From assembly GCF_000485595.1 (NCBI RefSeq), contig NW_014577779.1, positions 138,884 to 162,820 on the forward strand: 23,937 nucleotides of DNA, given 5' to 3'. Position 1 is the first letter of the stretch; the number at the start of each line of letters is the position of its first letter. The DNA comes from Priapulus caudatus (Eukaryota; Priapulida; Priapulimorpha; Priapulimorphida; Priapulidae). Under the pieces are notes generated by a model, which searched no databases, had not been told where the DNA came from, and was given only the letters and a program-made list of their open reading frames with translations. Both the position numbers and the translations under genes were made by a program. Below, in pieces: positions 1 through 9,590 of the stretch.

Positions 1-243
1 CTCGTCACAGCGATCACAAGGCAGCTTGTCAGGTAAAACAATGCAAGCGATGGGTGAAACTAGATTTAGCATGACCCCGCTGTTTTCGCGATGAATGACC
101 TCAATGATTGCGCTATAATGGGGCCACACTGTATCAGTTGCTGATACAGCATTACTACACAAGTGCAAATTTTGGTTTATTATTTGTATTTAAGGACTCG
201 TTTTGTATGTTACTGCTATATTTTTTGCTTTAAATTGCTTTAA
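1..243. other. Intergenic, no gene seen; hairpin at 129-149
   Basis: No coding signal. CTGTATCAG TTG CTGATACAG at 129-149 is a perfect 9-bp stem with a 3-base loop; no function can be assigned. Confidence 0.5.
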
Positions 244-567
244 TAGTAATTACCTCCGCCAGGGGCGTGGCGGAGGTTATGTTTTCACCGGCGAATGTTT
301 GAGTGTTGGTTTGTGTGTTTGTGAACATGCACGTTTCAGTTCACTTGCGCTAGGTGCGCTGGCAAGAGACTTGAGACTTACAAACACGCAAACACAGGCT
401 AAGGGGCAACCACAGTCCTCCCCCACCTGCACGCTCGCACTAATCCGGATCCAATTAATTAATTAATTTTTCCACTTAATTAATTAATTAATTAATAAAA
501 AATTCCACATTGAGATAATTCAGCTGCCTTGGCGGAGGTCTGTGCTCTCCGAGTGCTCTAGTTATAA
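244..567. mobile_element. Dispersed inverted-end element, probable MITE-like repeat
   Basis: The left end has ACCTCCGCC...GGCGGAGGT (a hairpin at 251-276) followed by TATGTTTTCACCGGCG; the right end is CTTGGCGGAGGTCTG then CTCTCCGAGTGC. I recall very similar ends in a dispersed repeat common in aquatic animal genomes, but cannot confirm this. The interior holds an (AATT)n tract at about 453-500. No transposase is encoded. Confidence 0.5.
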
Positions 568-857
568 GTGCAATATGTTTGGTATGTGCTTTACTTAATA
601 ATTATTTACGTGTATATAATCTTATTAATCTTATAATACATTAACTCTTGTAACAGAATGGGTAAAAAATCAGAAGAAAACACCCAGTATTTCACATTGA
701 ATATACCATGTTTTTTTCATGTGAAATGTCTTTACATTTGACTCTATTGAAAGGACCCGTAATTCCTTTGGTATAAATAGATGTTAAACAGATACAATCA
801 CATGATTTCAAAGTAAAATAAATGATACAGTTCTCTAACAGATAACAGGAAATTAAT
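568..857. other. AT-rich intergenic, nothing recognised
   Basis: No conserved ORF, RNA gene or clear repeat. Short open frames here lack codon structure. Confidence 0.5.
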
Positions 858-1790
858 ACAGTAAAACTCGCATAAGACGCCATCGTCTAAAGCCCTGCTC
901 AGGTCGCCCTACGATTTGACTATCGGCGACTACTTTATCGCCGATTAGCAGCACTCACGGTGACTTGAAGTGACTTAACGCTGTACATCGCCGATCAGAT
1001 CGTAGCGTTCTGCAGGAAACGTAGACGGGTTCGCGGCCCCAGTATTTGTACTAGCACAAGCAGTTCTTTAGCACAAACAGAGCAAGCTTGACACCGGGAC
1101 CAGTCTACATAAAACGAGTCACATGACCAACAAAACGGCGCTTACCAGTAAACATCGGGTAACTTTGTAAATCTATCCTCAATTTTTGGAAAATCGTTAT
1201 AATCATGTGCAGAAAAAGAATTTTAAAAATTGCCTGTGATATACGGAAAACTTAATATATATTTGAGAAAGGGTTTGTGCAATAATCCCTCCTTGTAAAC
1301 TGATGTGTAGGCTGCCATTTTGTTAATCACGTGATTTTTGATAATCATGTGACCTGACACGTAGCGGTGATTGGCTGCCACTCACGATTTGTCGCCGACC
1401 GCTGCATAGAAATAGTGTAAAGACGCGTGAACCGGGTAACGTCATCATCATCGTCGTTACAATAGAACGGTTCAACCGTTTCTATTCCTGCGATCGCAGT
1501 CGGCGACCGTATTTTAAGAGAACTCATGTCGAGTTTAGTCACCGATGTTTTTATCGGCGATCTGGCCGGTTTTTGACGTAGGGTACGATCTTCAAATTTT
1601 GTCGGCGACTAGGTCGTAAGGGCGACCTGAGTTAGACTTAACACGTCAATTCGCTTAAGTCGTCATGGAAGTCAAAGTCCACATTTTCTCTAATGATAAA
1701 TCCATATAAATACCCCCGCCAAAGTCGTCATTTACAAGCCGTCATTATGTACAAGTCATCTCCCTCCCATGTAATACAAACAACAGTAAA
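858..1790. mobile_element. Non-autonomous DNA element, possibly nested
   Basis: Inner ends CTCAGGTCGCCCTACGA at 898 and the reverse complement of CTCAGGTCGCCCTTACGA ending at 1631 form terminal inverted repeats of a 734-bp element; GGCGA(C/T) motifs recur near both ends. Outside lie AACTCGCATAAGACG (about 865) and its rough inverse CGCTTAAGTCGTC (1652-1664), with further GTCGTCA/GCCGTCA copies to 1745, suggesting insertion into an older element. No target duplication is clear and no transposase is encoded. Confidence 0.55.
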
Positions 1791-2500
1791 ATCTTATCCG
1801 TATATATATATATATATATCCTGTCTGAGTGGGAATGGAGGCAGTTTCTTTGAGAGAAACAAAATCCTCGATGACATCGAGCCACTCAGGATCCTCAAAC
1901 TGAAGACGTTTGGTGCGTGTTTTCTTCAAGTCGGTGTCCTTGTGAGTCGTGACACTTGTATCTTTTTAAACAGTGTTCTGCTCTGTGTTGACTGTTGGGT
2001 CGGTGGGGGAAAATTTATGGGATATAATCTGGATGTAGAGAATCTTTCGATGGCCGTTCTATAAAAAATGAAAGAAAGGTTTTTGTAAATTATCTCTGCA
2101 AAGGACTATATTTTATTATTTATTGCCATGAAGAAAAATAATTCAAAAATTTTAAATATTCATAGTTTTTCGTTACCCTTATCTGCACTATAATCTTTTA
2201 CTTAAAAGCATTCAGATCCACTTGCTTCATTTCTTCACTCTCAGCTAGAATTATTCGATTTTCTGTTCTCTGGTAGCAATGACAGCTCTACTATAATTTT
2301 AGCCTAATTTATTGGTCTAGTACTAGTAGTAGTAGTAGTAATTAAGTATAGACTGAAGCTTGGAAATGGGATCTCTGCACGTGTAATTTTGATTCCCAAG
2401 CTGTTTTAAAATTATCTGATTCTAAGAGTAAGAAACAGAAACCGAAATGAATCTTACCTAGGCTGTGGCTGTGACAAAGTGGTCAGAACAAACGGTCTAT
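1791..2500. other. Intergenic; (TA)n and (TAG)n microsatellites
   Basis: (TA)n lies at about 1800-1819 and (TAG)n at about 2318-2339. The open stretch at 1693-2064 has no recognisable domain and no splice-supported context, so I do not call it a gene. Confidence 0.5.
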
Positions 2501-2802
2501 GACACAGGCACTTGGAACGTCTCAATAAAAAAGAAAATAACTAAAAAAAAAAATTAATGGTAAATAAACACGAAAATGTACCAAAGTCTTAATGTTTCGA
2601 TCTACTCTATTTCGCCTTATAATCACCTGTAAAATGCCGGTCAAATGCTCATCTGCAACACACAAGTACACCGCACGCCCGCCATGTGCACAAACAACAT
2701 GAATAAGAGAGGCTCATTAAGACTTTGGTACATTTCGTGTTGTATTTACCATTAATTTTTTTATTGAGACGTTCCAATAGTCTTGTGCCTGTGGTCCATG
2801 AC
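2501..2802. mobile_element. Foldback element with about 80-95 bp inverted arms
   Basis: The left arm (2501-2594, from GACACAGGCACTTGG to AAAGTCTTAATG) and the right arm (2715-2802) are imperfect reverse complements, sharing GGAACGTCTCAATAAA and TGTACCAAAGTCTTAATG. The unrelated centre is about 120 bp. There is no coding capacity; it is consistent with a MITE. Confidence 0.75.
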
Positions 2803-3449
2803 CCGGCGGACTCTAGTGAAGCTAGCCGTCTTCGTTCTCCTGACTAATTGCTGTTAGCCATCTGTCTCTCCTCTCGGGCCTACGGTATGGTCAAAGAATG
2901 AAGCGTTTTTTGTCACTTGAAAGACTGTGATTGCGGCATTCAAACACGCACATAATTCCTTGGCAATATGCGCCTGCTGTGCATTGAGCGGTGCGTTAAT
3001 TACTACGGTTTGTTTTCTGTCGGCTCGAATCTACATCCGGTCAAATAGTCAAAAGTTTCCGGTTGTCCGCCCCACCTATTGTATACAGCTGTTAACCCTC
3101 CCCCCCCCCCCGCACACACGCTATCACGCTATCACGCTATATGGCCGATAGGAAAGTGTATTTACCTATCATATCTCGCGAACTGTATGAGTTACGTTTC
3201 TAGAATTCTACATGCATGATGATACATGTCTTAGCAATAATCTCTGTGAGTGTTCGAGTTATTGACGCACGATTAGTCTAATTAATTAGCTGTTATTCAC
3301 GCGACATCGGCGGTAATGCCCATAGGCTTATACAGGCGCTGCTATGGCCCATCACATGGAGCGAACGAGTTGAGATGCAATTCTAAAAATCTTCATAGGC
3401 CTACGTATAAAGACATGGTTTATGATAGAGACTGGTAAGGAACAATAGG
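2803..3449. other. Intergenic; C-run and CACGCTAT triplication
   Basis: A 12-base C run at about 3100-3112 is followed by three tandem copies of CACGCTAT around 3117-3142. No gene is recognised. Confidence 0.5.
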
Positions 3450-3793
3450 AACTTGGCTTTATTCAGTAGATAGATATATGAAATGTTAGAAGCTTGGCTT
3501 CAAACAGTAGAGAGTAATATGGGATGGTAGAAAGCTCCTTGGCTTTCAAAACAGTAGAAAGTAATATTGGGGATGGAGGACCTTGGCGCTTCAATCAATA
3601 GATTGTGAAATGAAATGGTAGAAGCTTGGCTCAAAGAGTAGACGAGAGTGATATGGTTATGGTAGGCCCTTGGCTTCAATCACTAGAGAGTGATATGTGA
3701 CGGTAGGACCTTGGCTTCAAACAGTGGAGATGTGATATGGGATGGTAGGACCCCTGGCTTCAATCAGCGTAGATAGTGAATAGGATGATAAAG
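3450..3793 (+). repeat. About 42-bp tandem repeat, 8 units
   Basis: Units centre on CTTGGCTTCAAACAGTAGAG followed by AGTGATATGGGATGGTAGRA. Eight degraded copies with indels run directly into the pyrimidine tract. Confidence 0.85.
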
Positions 3794-3797
3794 ATCA

Positions 3798-4992
3798 TAG
3801 ATCCTCTCCTCCTCCCTCCTCCTCTCATCCCCTCCCTATCCTCCTCCTCTCTCTCCCTCGCCCTCCTCTTCACCTCCGCTCTTCTCCCTCTCTCTCCCCT
3901 CCTCCACTTCTCCTCCACTCCTCTCCTCCACCTCGGCTCTCCTTCCTCCTCCTCCTCTTCCTCCTTCTCTCCTCCTCCTCCTCTTCCCGCATCCTCCTAA
4001 CCTCAAGACAGCCCTCCTCCTCCTGTTCTACTCCGTGCCCTGTCTCCTCTGTCCTCACCTTCTCTGCTGCCTCTCCTCTCTCTCTCCTCTCTTCCTCTCT
4101 CCTCCTCCCTCTCTCCTCCCTCCTCCTCGCTCCTCCTCCCTCTCTCTCCTACTCCTCCCTCTCCTCCGCCTCCACTCTTCTTCTCTCTTCCTCCTCTCTC
4201 TTTCTCCTGGCTCTCCCTCAATGCCTCTAAGCCTCTCTTCCTCTCCACTCATACATCCTCCTCTCTCTGTCCTCCCCCTCCTCCTCCACCTCTCCTCTCT
4301 CTCCTTCTCCCTTACCTCCTCTCCTCCTTCCTCCTCGCTCTTCTCCACCTCCTCTCCGTCCGTCCATCCACCCTCTATCACTCTATCTTCGCCTTCCCAT
4401 CTCCTCCTTGCTAACCTCTCACTCTCACTCCTTCTCCTCTTCCTCATCTCTCCTTCTCCTTCTCTCGTACCCCTCCACACTTCCTTCCTGCTGCGATCAT
4501 CTTCCTACCTCTACCTCTCCTCCTACTCCTCCTCCTCATCCTCCTACTCCTCTTCCTCCTCCACCTGCATCTACCGCCTCTCCTCCCTTCGTCACACTCC
4601 TCCACCTGCTCCTCCACCTCCTCCTCTCGTCCTCCTCTCTCTTCCTCCTCTTCCTCTTTCCTCTCCTACCTCCTCTCCCTCCTCCCTCCTCATCCACCTC
4701 TCCTCCTTCCCTCCTTCTCCTTCCGGCTATCCTCCTCATCCTCCTCTTCCTGTTCCTCTCCTCCTTCATTCCTCTACCTACTCTTCCTCTCCTCCTCCTC
4801 TCTTTCTCCTCTCTCTCCTCTCTTCCTCCTCCTCCTCCCTGCCTCCTCTCCTCATTTCTCCTTCTTCTCCTCCCCCTCATTCTCCTCCTCCTCCTCATTC
4901 TCCTCCTCCTCCATATCTCCTCCTTCTATCCTCATCTCCCCCTACCTCTCCTCTCCATCCTTCCTCCTCCCTCCTCATTCACTCTCCTCCTA
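3798..4992 (+). repeat. 1.2 kb polypyrimidine (CTC/CTCC) low-complexity tract
   Basis: Almost entirely C and T on this strand for about 1.2 kb. Long ORFs (Ser/Pro/Leu on one strand, Arg/Glu/Gly on the other) arise from composition and are not genes. Such homopurine-homopyrimidine tracts can form triplex (H-DNA). Confidence 0.93.
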
Positions 4993-5004
4993 CATAATTT
5001 CGAC

Positions 5005-5765
5005 AACTTGTGAAGCCACTTAAGATTAACCGATATGACATGTAATATTTCCTCACAAAGGAAGTGTGTGTTCTGAAACTATGTTTATATATATATATCA
5101 TATATATAATTTAACATGGTTAGAGCCACTTACGTTACTGTACGTTCCTCTAAGAAAGTGTGTGCAATACTGTTCCTCACAAGGAGATACGTGTGTTCTC
5201 AACATATGTTATAATATTATTTATTTCAACATTAGAGCCACTTCGATTACTGTAGTTCCATTTAAGAAAGTGTGTGCGAATACGGGTTACCTCACAAGGA
5301 GGCAGTTTAGGGTTCATCAGACTATGTTTAATATATATAATATCTTCAACATGTAAGAGCACTTACGATTACTGTTACGTTTACTCTTAAGAAAAGTGTT
5401 GCTGCAATACTGTTCTCACAAAGGCAGTGTGAAAATTGTGATTCTCAACTAGTATACTAATGTTTAATTTATAATATTTAATGTAGAGCCACTTACGTTA
5501 CTGTACGTTCCTCTCTAAGGAAGTGTGTCAATACTTTCTCACAGGAGGTGGTGTTCCAGGACTGTATGTTAATTATAATATTTCAACATGTAGAGCCACT
5601 TACGATACTGTACGTTCCTCTTAAGGAAGTGCTTGTGTGCAATAGTGTTCCTCTCAAGGAAGTGTGTGCTCTCAAACTATGTATAATATTATACTATTTC
5701 AACATCTAGAGCCACTTACGTTACTGTATGCAGTAACGTTCCTCTCAAGGAAGTGTTATAAAATA
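5005..5765 (+). repeat. About 115-bp tandem repeat, 7 units
   Basis: The anchor AGAGCCACTTACG recurs at about 5011, 5123, 5233, 5356, 5485, 5591 and 5708 (spacing 106-129). Each unit continues with TTACTGTACGTTCCTCT, AAGTGTGTGC, TCACAAGG and an AT-rich TATAATATT stretch. Length differences are mostly small indels. Confidence 0.9.
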
Positions 5766-6132
5766 GGTAGTAGCCTGTTTATCTGAGAGAATAAGGTAGA
5801 AATTACTCATTTCCAGTATTTTGTTATATGATGTCCGAAATATGCAAAATATCCCGCTGTTTCAGTACAATAATATTCGAATTTATTGCCTATAGTTTAG
5901 TCCCTACACGTTACAGAGCAGATGTATAGATTTATATGATTTTATCATGAGATTTTGATCATAGATCGAGTATTTATACGGTATAGTACTATAGTATACT
6001 ATGTTCATCTCTCGAAGATACATGGAATTATGTCTAATATGCTATGACATATGGTGGTCAAAAATTCCAAACACGTCCCCGCTGTTTCGATACGTACGGA
6101 GCTCGGGAAGGGACATGGGAAAATCTTTTTTT
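5766..6132. other. AT-rich intergenic upstream of SET gene
   Basis: No gene is recognised. TAGTACTATAGTATACTA near 5984-6001 is strongly palindromic. Confidence 0.45.
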
Positions 6133-6302
6133 TCTCGTTCCCACGAGATATCATCTTGTTCCCTCGAGATACTATCTCGTTCTCACGAGATATTATATCG
6201 TTCCCTCGAGATAATTATCTCGTTCCCATGAGATATTATCTCGTTCCCTTGTGATAATTATCTCGTTTCCTAGAGATGTTATCTCGTTCCCATAAGATAA
6301 CA
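6133..6302 (+). repeat. Palindromic 21-22 bp minisatellite, 8 units
   Basis: Units read TCTCGTTCCCWCGAGATATTA with alternating 21 and 22 bp spacing. Each unit holds a small hairpin (CTCG...CGAG around TTCCC). It ends about 500 bp before the SET start codon. I recall similar ATCTCGTTCCC repeats in other animal genomes, unverified. Confidence 0.88.
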
Positions 6303-6808
6303 ACAATTAATGCGTCTCATTGCCACGCGAAAAGGTTAAAATGGCTTCCGTTAGTGACCGAAATTTCTTAATAAAAATGTAACTTTAAGTTACAACTATA
6401 GTTTAGGTTTACTATTTGACCAATTTTCCGGTGACCAATTTTCCTACACCTATCGAATAGCAGGTGTGTTTCTGTTTTGTCCTCATGGAGGGTACATTTA
6501 ATTTTGATAGGGAATAATAATGATTATATCATATCAACAAATGCTGTGGAATGTGGACACTCAATAAACACTATATCTGTTGAGTTTCCTGGAGCATTTC
6601 AGTGTATACAAAAAACGTTTGATGATGTTTACGTGGCATATATTTAGGATCAACACAATTGTTAGCTCCAAGAAACGGTCATACATCTAAGGACCGTGTG
6701 TATATTGAGATTAATCGCACAGCCTCGTCGGGCTACTTAATTGTATGAATATGTCAACTTTATATGTCAAACTAGAAAAATATTGACATGACATTTGATT
6801 TCAGAAGC
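6303..6808 (+). other. Probable promoter/5' UTR region of SET gene
   Basis: No ORF of note. GACCAATTTTCC occurs twice at about 6418-6445. An acceptor-like tttgatttcag ends at 6804. A promoter should lie here or upstream by position only; no TATA box is convincing. Confidence 0.3.
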
Positions 6809-6908
6809 ATGAGCAGACGTCAGAAACCAGAAAAAGTGGCAAAATTATTCATTACTAAGGATGAAGATCCCCCAGGACTGGCCAGGCACTTTATTAGTGA
6901 GAAAATAG
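6809..6908 (+). CDS. SET gene exon 1 (N-terminus)
   Basis: Encodes residues 1-33 from ATG 6809, rich in Lys/Arg at the start (MSRRQKPEK), then DPPGLARHFISEKIG leading into the SET fold. The donor is ATAG|gtatgc at 6909 and leaves one base of the Gly34 codon. The bases just before the ATG (tttgatttcag, ending 6804) look like an acceptor, so a non-coding first exon may lie upstream. Confidence 0.8.
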
Positions 6909-8536
6909 GTATGCCTGCATGCCACTAATAATATATAAATGCAGGTCAAATTCAAGGACACAATGCATACATCACGCTCAAGTTCACGGTCAAGATAAAG
7001 CTAAGGCTTTTTAATCAAAAATCGGATTGCGTGAATTTTCTTAGAAGCCACATAGGTGATCTTGATTATTTCATCACGTCAGGCAATCATTTATTATAAT
7101 CAGCTTTATATAACATATACGACATAGTTTTCTTTTTTTTATACAAATTAGGTTTATTGTATTTATAGTGATATTGAAACAAATCTTAATAGCTTGACAG
7201 GTAGAATCATAAAAATACACGTATATTCAATAGATCAGTATAATTATTCGCATTTAAACACTCAAGGTTTACGTCAAAATAGGACTGTTATTGGAAGCAA
7301 TGTATTGATTTTTAGTTATTTTTGGCATGCTTGTATATGTATACCTCGTAATCTTTCACTGAATTTGGTATAGATTCTTGTAGTAGTAATTAGGTAGAGT
7401 TTTGGGAACGAAGTTTTGCAACATCTAATAATAGCGAAACTGTGCTTAATTTCACATCGTATGCATGGCCATGCCAGTTTGATTAATAATGGAGATTGCA
7501 CATGTGTCAGTTTGTTTGTAGAGTAGTACATTCAAGTTATATAACATCAGATCAGAATCATATTTACTGTTGTTGCTGGATATATCACGTGTTCATAAAT
7601 GATCTTTTATTCTTTATAAAGGTTATGGAGTGTTTGCAGAGAAGAAAGTTATGAGATCGGATTTTCTGTTGGAGTACCATGGTGAGATAATAACTGAGGA
7701 AGAAGCAACTACAAGAGAAAAACTATACATAGAACAAAACAAAGGAAGTTTCTTGTACTTTTTTAGATTTGGGAAACAAGATCTATGGTAGGAACATTTT
7801 GCTAAATGTAACTTACGCAGATAAGGTCTATGTCTCCCTGACCTCTGTTTGACCGGGCTCGTTTAGCTATTTCTGACTAATATATATATATATATATATA
7901 TAATATATAGGGTTAGGGTTGGGGTTAGGGTTAGGGTTAGGGTTAGGGTTAGTCAGAAATAGCTAAACGAGCCAGGTCAAACAGAAGTCAGGGGTCATAG
8001 ACCCTACGAGCGTAACTTACAGCTTATATTTGCATGTTATGTTATTGCAAAGAGGAAACCACTCCTATGTAAACTACATACAACTACATACAAGAATATA
8101 AAATAAATACAAATTACTATCATACTAATTATTCTAGGGAATGTAAGAACTTACTATGCTCCCCTTCCCAGCCAGCAACAGGTGTTAATTTCCATGTAAA
8201 TGTTATTGAATAAAGGTAATGAATGCAGCCACTTCTTACAGAGATTGGCTGCTGTTGAATGTATGCCATTTCTTACTTTACAGCGTTGATGCTACTCACG
8301 ATGACGGTCGTCTTTGTCGGCTTGTTAATGATGGTGTTGGGACAGATATAAACTGCAGCATGAAAGTGTTGAATGTGACTGGACAGCCAAAGCTATGCTT
8401 GTTTGCATGTTGTGATATACCAATAGGACAAGAGTTAAGATATGATTACAATGACCCTAATCTTCCATGGAGGTCCATGAAGAAAAAGTGGAAAAAAAAC
8501 TACATTTCTATGATGTTCATAGATATGTTTCATTAA
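6809..8536 (+). CDS. KMT5A/SETD8-like SET-domain lysine methyltransferase (3 exons)
   Basis: Joining 6809-6908, 7622-7787 and 8284-8536 gives 172 residues in one frame across both GT-AG introns. SET landmarks: GYGVFA (34-39), EYHGEII (51-57), VDAT (90-93), CRLVND (100-105), LCLFA (126-130) and ELRYDY (139-144), followed by LPW in place of a cysteine post-SET. This order and the short length match KMT5A (H4K20 monomethylase) and its shorter animal paralogues. Such enzymes move methyl from S-adenosylmethionine to lysine in the nucleus; the substrate here is unknown. The SAM-contacting NHS motif reads NDG. The ATG at 6809 follows a possible acceptor (6803-6804), so an upstream UTR exon is likely. 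A stop at 8536 and AATAAA at 8643 fit a separate gene, but the downstream recombinase gene may be part of the same transcription unit. Family assignment is firm; independence from the neighbour is not. Confidence 0.88.
6909..7621 (+). other. SET gene intron 1
   Basis: 713 bp, gtatgc...tttataaag. AT-rich; no element or RNA gene is recognised inside. Confidence 0.8.
7622..7787 (+). CDS. SET gene exon 2 (SAM-binding half of SET)
   Basis: The acceptor is tttataaag at 7621 and the donor ctatg|gtagga at 7788. It starts by completing Gly34 and ends two bases into the Cys89 codon. It carries GYGVFA, EYHGEII and the aromatic stretch FLYFFRF, all at the spacing seen in KMT5A-type SET domains. There is no stop and no frameshift. 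Confidence 0.85.
7817..8011. mobile_element. MITE with internal TTAGGG tract and 9-bp target duplication
   Basis: Flanked by direct repeats GTAACTTAC (7808-7816 and 8012-8020). Ends GCAGATAAGGTCTATG and the inverse GCTCGTAGGGTCTATG start arms of about 65 bp covering CTGACCTCTGTTTGACC and CTCGTTTAGCTATTTCTGAC. The centre is (TA)n then seven or so TTAGGG-type units (7909-7952). It lies in the second SET intron. Target length suggests a Mutator-like mobiliser (8 bp would suggest hAT); no transposase is present. Confidence 0.85.
8284..8536 (+). CDS. SET gene exon 3 (catalytic half of SET, stop)
   Basis: The acceptor is ttactttacag at 8283. Its first base completes Cys89, giving CVDAT as in KMT5A. 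It contains CRLVND (R101, N104, D105), LCLFACCDI and the catalytic-tyrosine region ELRYDY (Y142/Y144), then DPNLPW and a basic tail ending at TAA. GT dinucleotides after LPWR are all in phase 2, whereas the next downstream exon opens in phase 0, so simple read-through splicing into it is not obvious. Confidence 0.87.
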
Positions 8537-8642
8537 TTGAACTGTTTTTTATTTAACAAAAGAATTGATAAATTTTTTCATGTACTAAAGATCAGCATGC
8601 TATCTAGTAGAAATTATGCTACTATCTAGCATCTGTAAACAT

Positions 8643-8648
8643 AATAAA
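8643..8648 (+). promoter_or_regulatory. Possible poly(A) signal of SET gene
   Basis: AATAAA lies 107 bases after the SET stop. It is a common hexamer in AT-rich DNA, so support is only positional. Confidence 0.35.
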
Positions 8649-9383
8649 TGATACATTCTCTCAAATACAGTGCTAGCAGAAGGTATCATTTTAATCTATT
8701 CGTCGAGATGTCATGAGTGCATCTATGTTTGTGTTGGTTGTGGTATGGCTAGTTGATTATGATCGGTATGCGATTTTAACGCACACTTAAAGTACGGGGG
8801 TGGCCAAATAAGACGATGCAGCAGGTAAAATTTGGGCCAGGTGTTGAGGAGATCAATTAATGTTGTTATTTGTCATTCATTATATCATACGCAAGGGAAA
8901 TACTTACACTTTTGATAAGTGTAAATTAATTTCTGTAGTGTGTACATAATACACTTCTGTTAAAAGGACATTATCTAGCATTTATGTGCTCTCGGGCACT
9001 CTCAGATTGGCCCAGAACCCCGCTTACCGATGATTGACAAGGTCTGTGCGGGCCATTTTTAACCGGCAGCTTATAGTAGGTGTTGTTATAATTAGCAACA
9101 TTTTGCAAGTATGCATGCACACACGGATCAATAGTTTTTGCATGGTTACCCTGGAAATTACATGTACTTGCAGCTGTAAATGTCAGCCTCTTCAGTTACT
9201 TTGACATCAGTGAAAGTGTGTAATTAAGAAAAAATGTGATTAAAAAAGCTTTATGGTCATTTCACCGTCATTAGTTATTTTATATTGTTTGAATAAACTT
9301 ATGGTTATTCTCAATTGATGATAGTGATTTTAATTGCCGGCATCTGTATTATAAATAATGTATGTTCTTTAACCCTATTTCAG
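8649..9383. other. Region between SET stop and recombinase gene
   Basis: Either intergenic (with the second promoter) or an intron of a joined gene. AT-rich; no RNA gene, repeat or conserved ORF was seen. Confidence 0.4.
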
Positions 9384-9590
9384 TCCTCTACCTATGTGTC
9401 ACGGTGTGAGCTACCTTGCGCCCAGCCTTCAAAATTGATGTGTAACAAGGTATCCGGATCACGGAATTCTACAGGTAACTGCCACAGTAAGTCAGCTGCA
9501 CATATGTTTCATTTTGATGTAGAGTCAGCTAACCCCATACTTCTACTAGACATACAGCCATGCGGTGCTTCCTGTTACAGTGAACCAGCC
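9384..9590 (+). CDS. Recombinase gene exon 1, 5' part (unique N-terminal region)
   Basis: A polypyrimidine acceptor (tctttaaccctatttcag, ending 9383) opens a frame that runs in phase into the 11-residue repeats. The encoded stretch is Cys-rich (SRCELPCAQP, NCHSKS) and then shows degenerate repeat units (FDVESANPI, YSEPAISL). The frame also extends upstream to ATG 9315, whose first residues (MIVILIAGICI) mimic a signal peptide; I favour the acceptor because the rest of the protein looks nuclear. An internal ACAG|GTAACT near 9475 could be an alternative donor. Confidence 0.5.

Noticed and set aside
203-466. 87-codon open frame
   Set aside because: It lies inside the dispersed inverted-end element and encodes low-complexity Cys/Leu sequence from TTTGTGTG-type DNA.
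1693-2064. 123-codon open frame
   Set aside because: It crosses a (TA)n microsatellite (YIYIYIS) and shows no domain.
3776-5013. Long open frames on both strands (up to 320 codons)
   Set aside because: They translate to Ser/Pro/Leu or Arg/Glu/Gly runs because the DNA is nearly pure C/T; no codon structure.
7909-7952. True telomere or chromosome end
   Set aside because: The tract is short, lies within a MITE with target duplications and is flanked by unique gene sequence on both sides.
9315-9383. Apparent signal peptide MMIVILIAGICIINNVCS
   Set aside because: A strong acceptor ends at 9383 and the protein downstream is zinc-finger and recombinase-like, so secretion is implausible.
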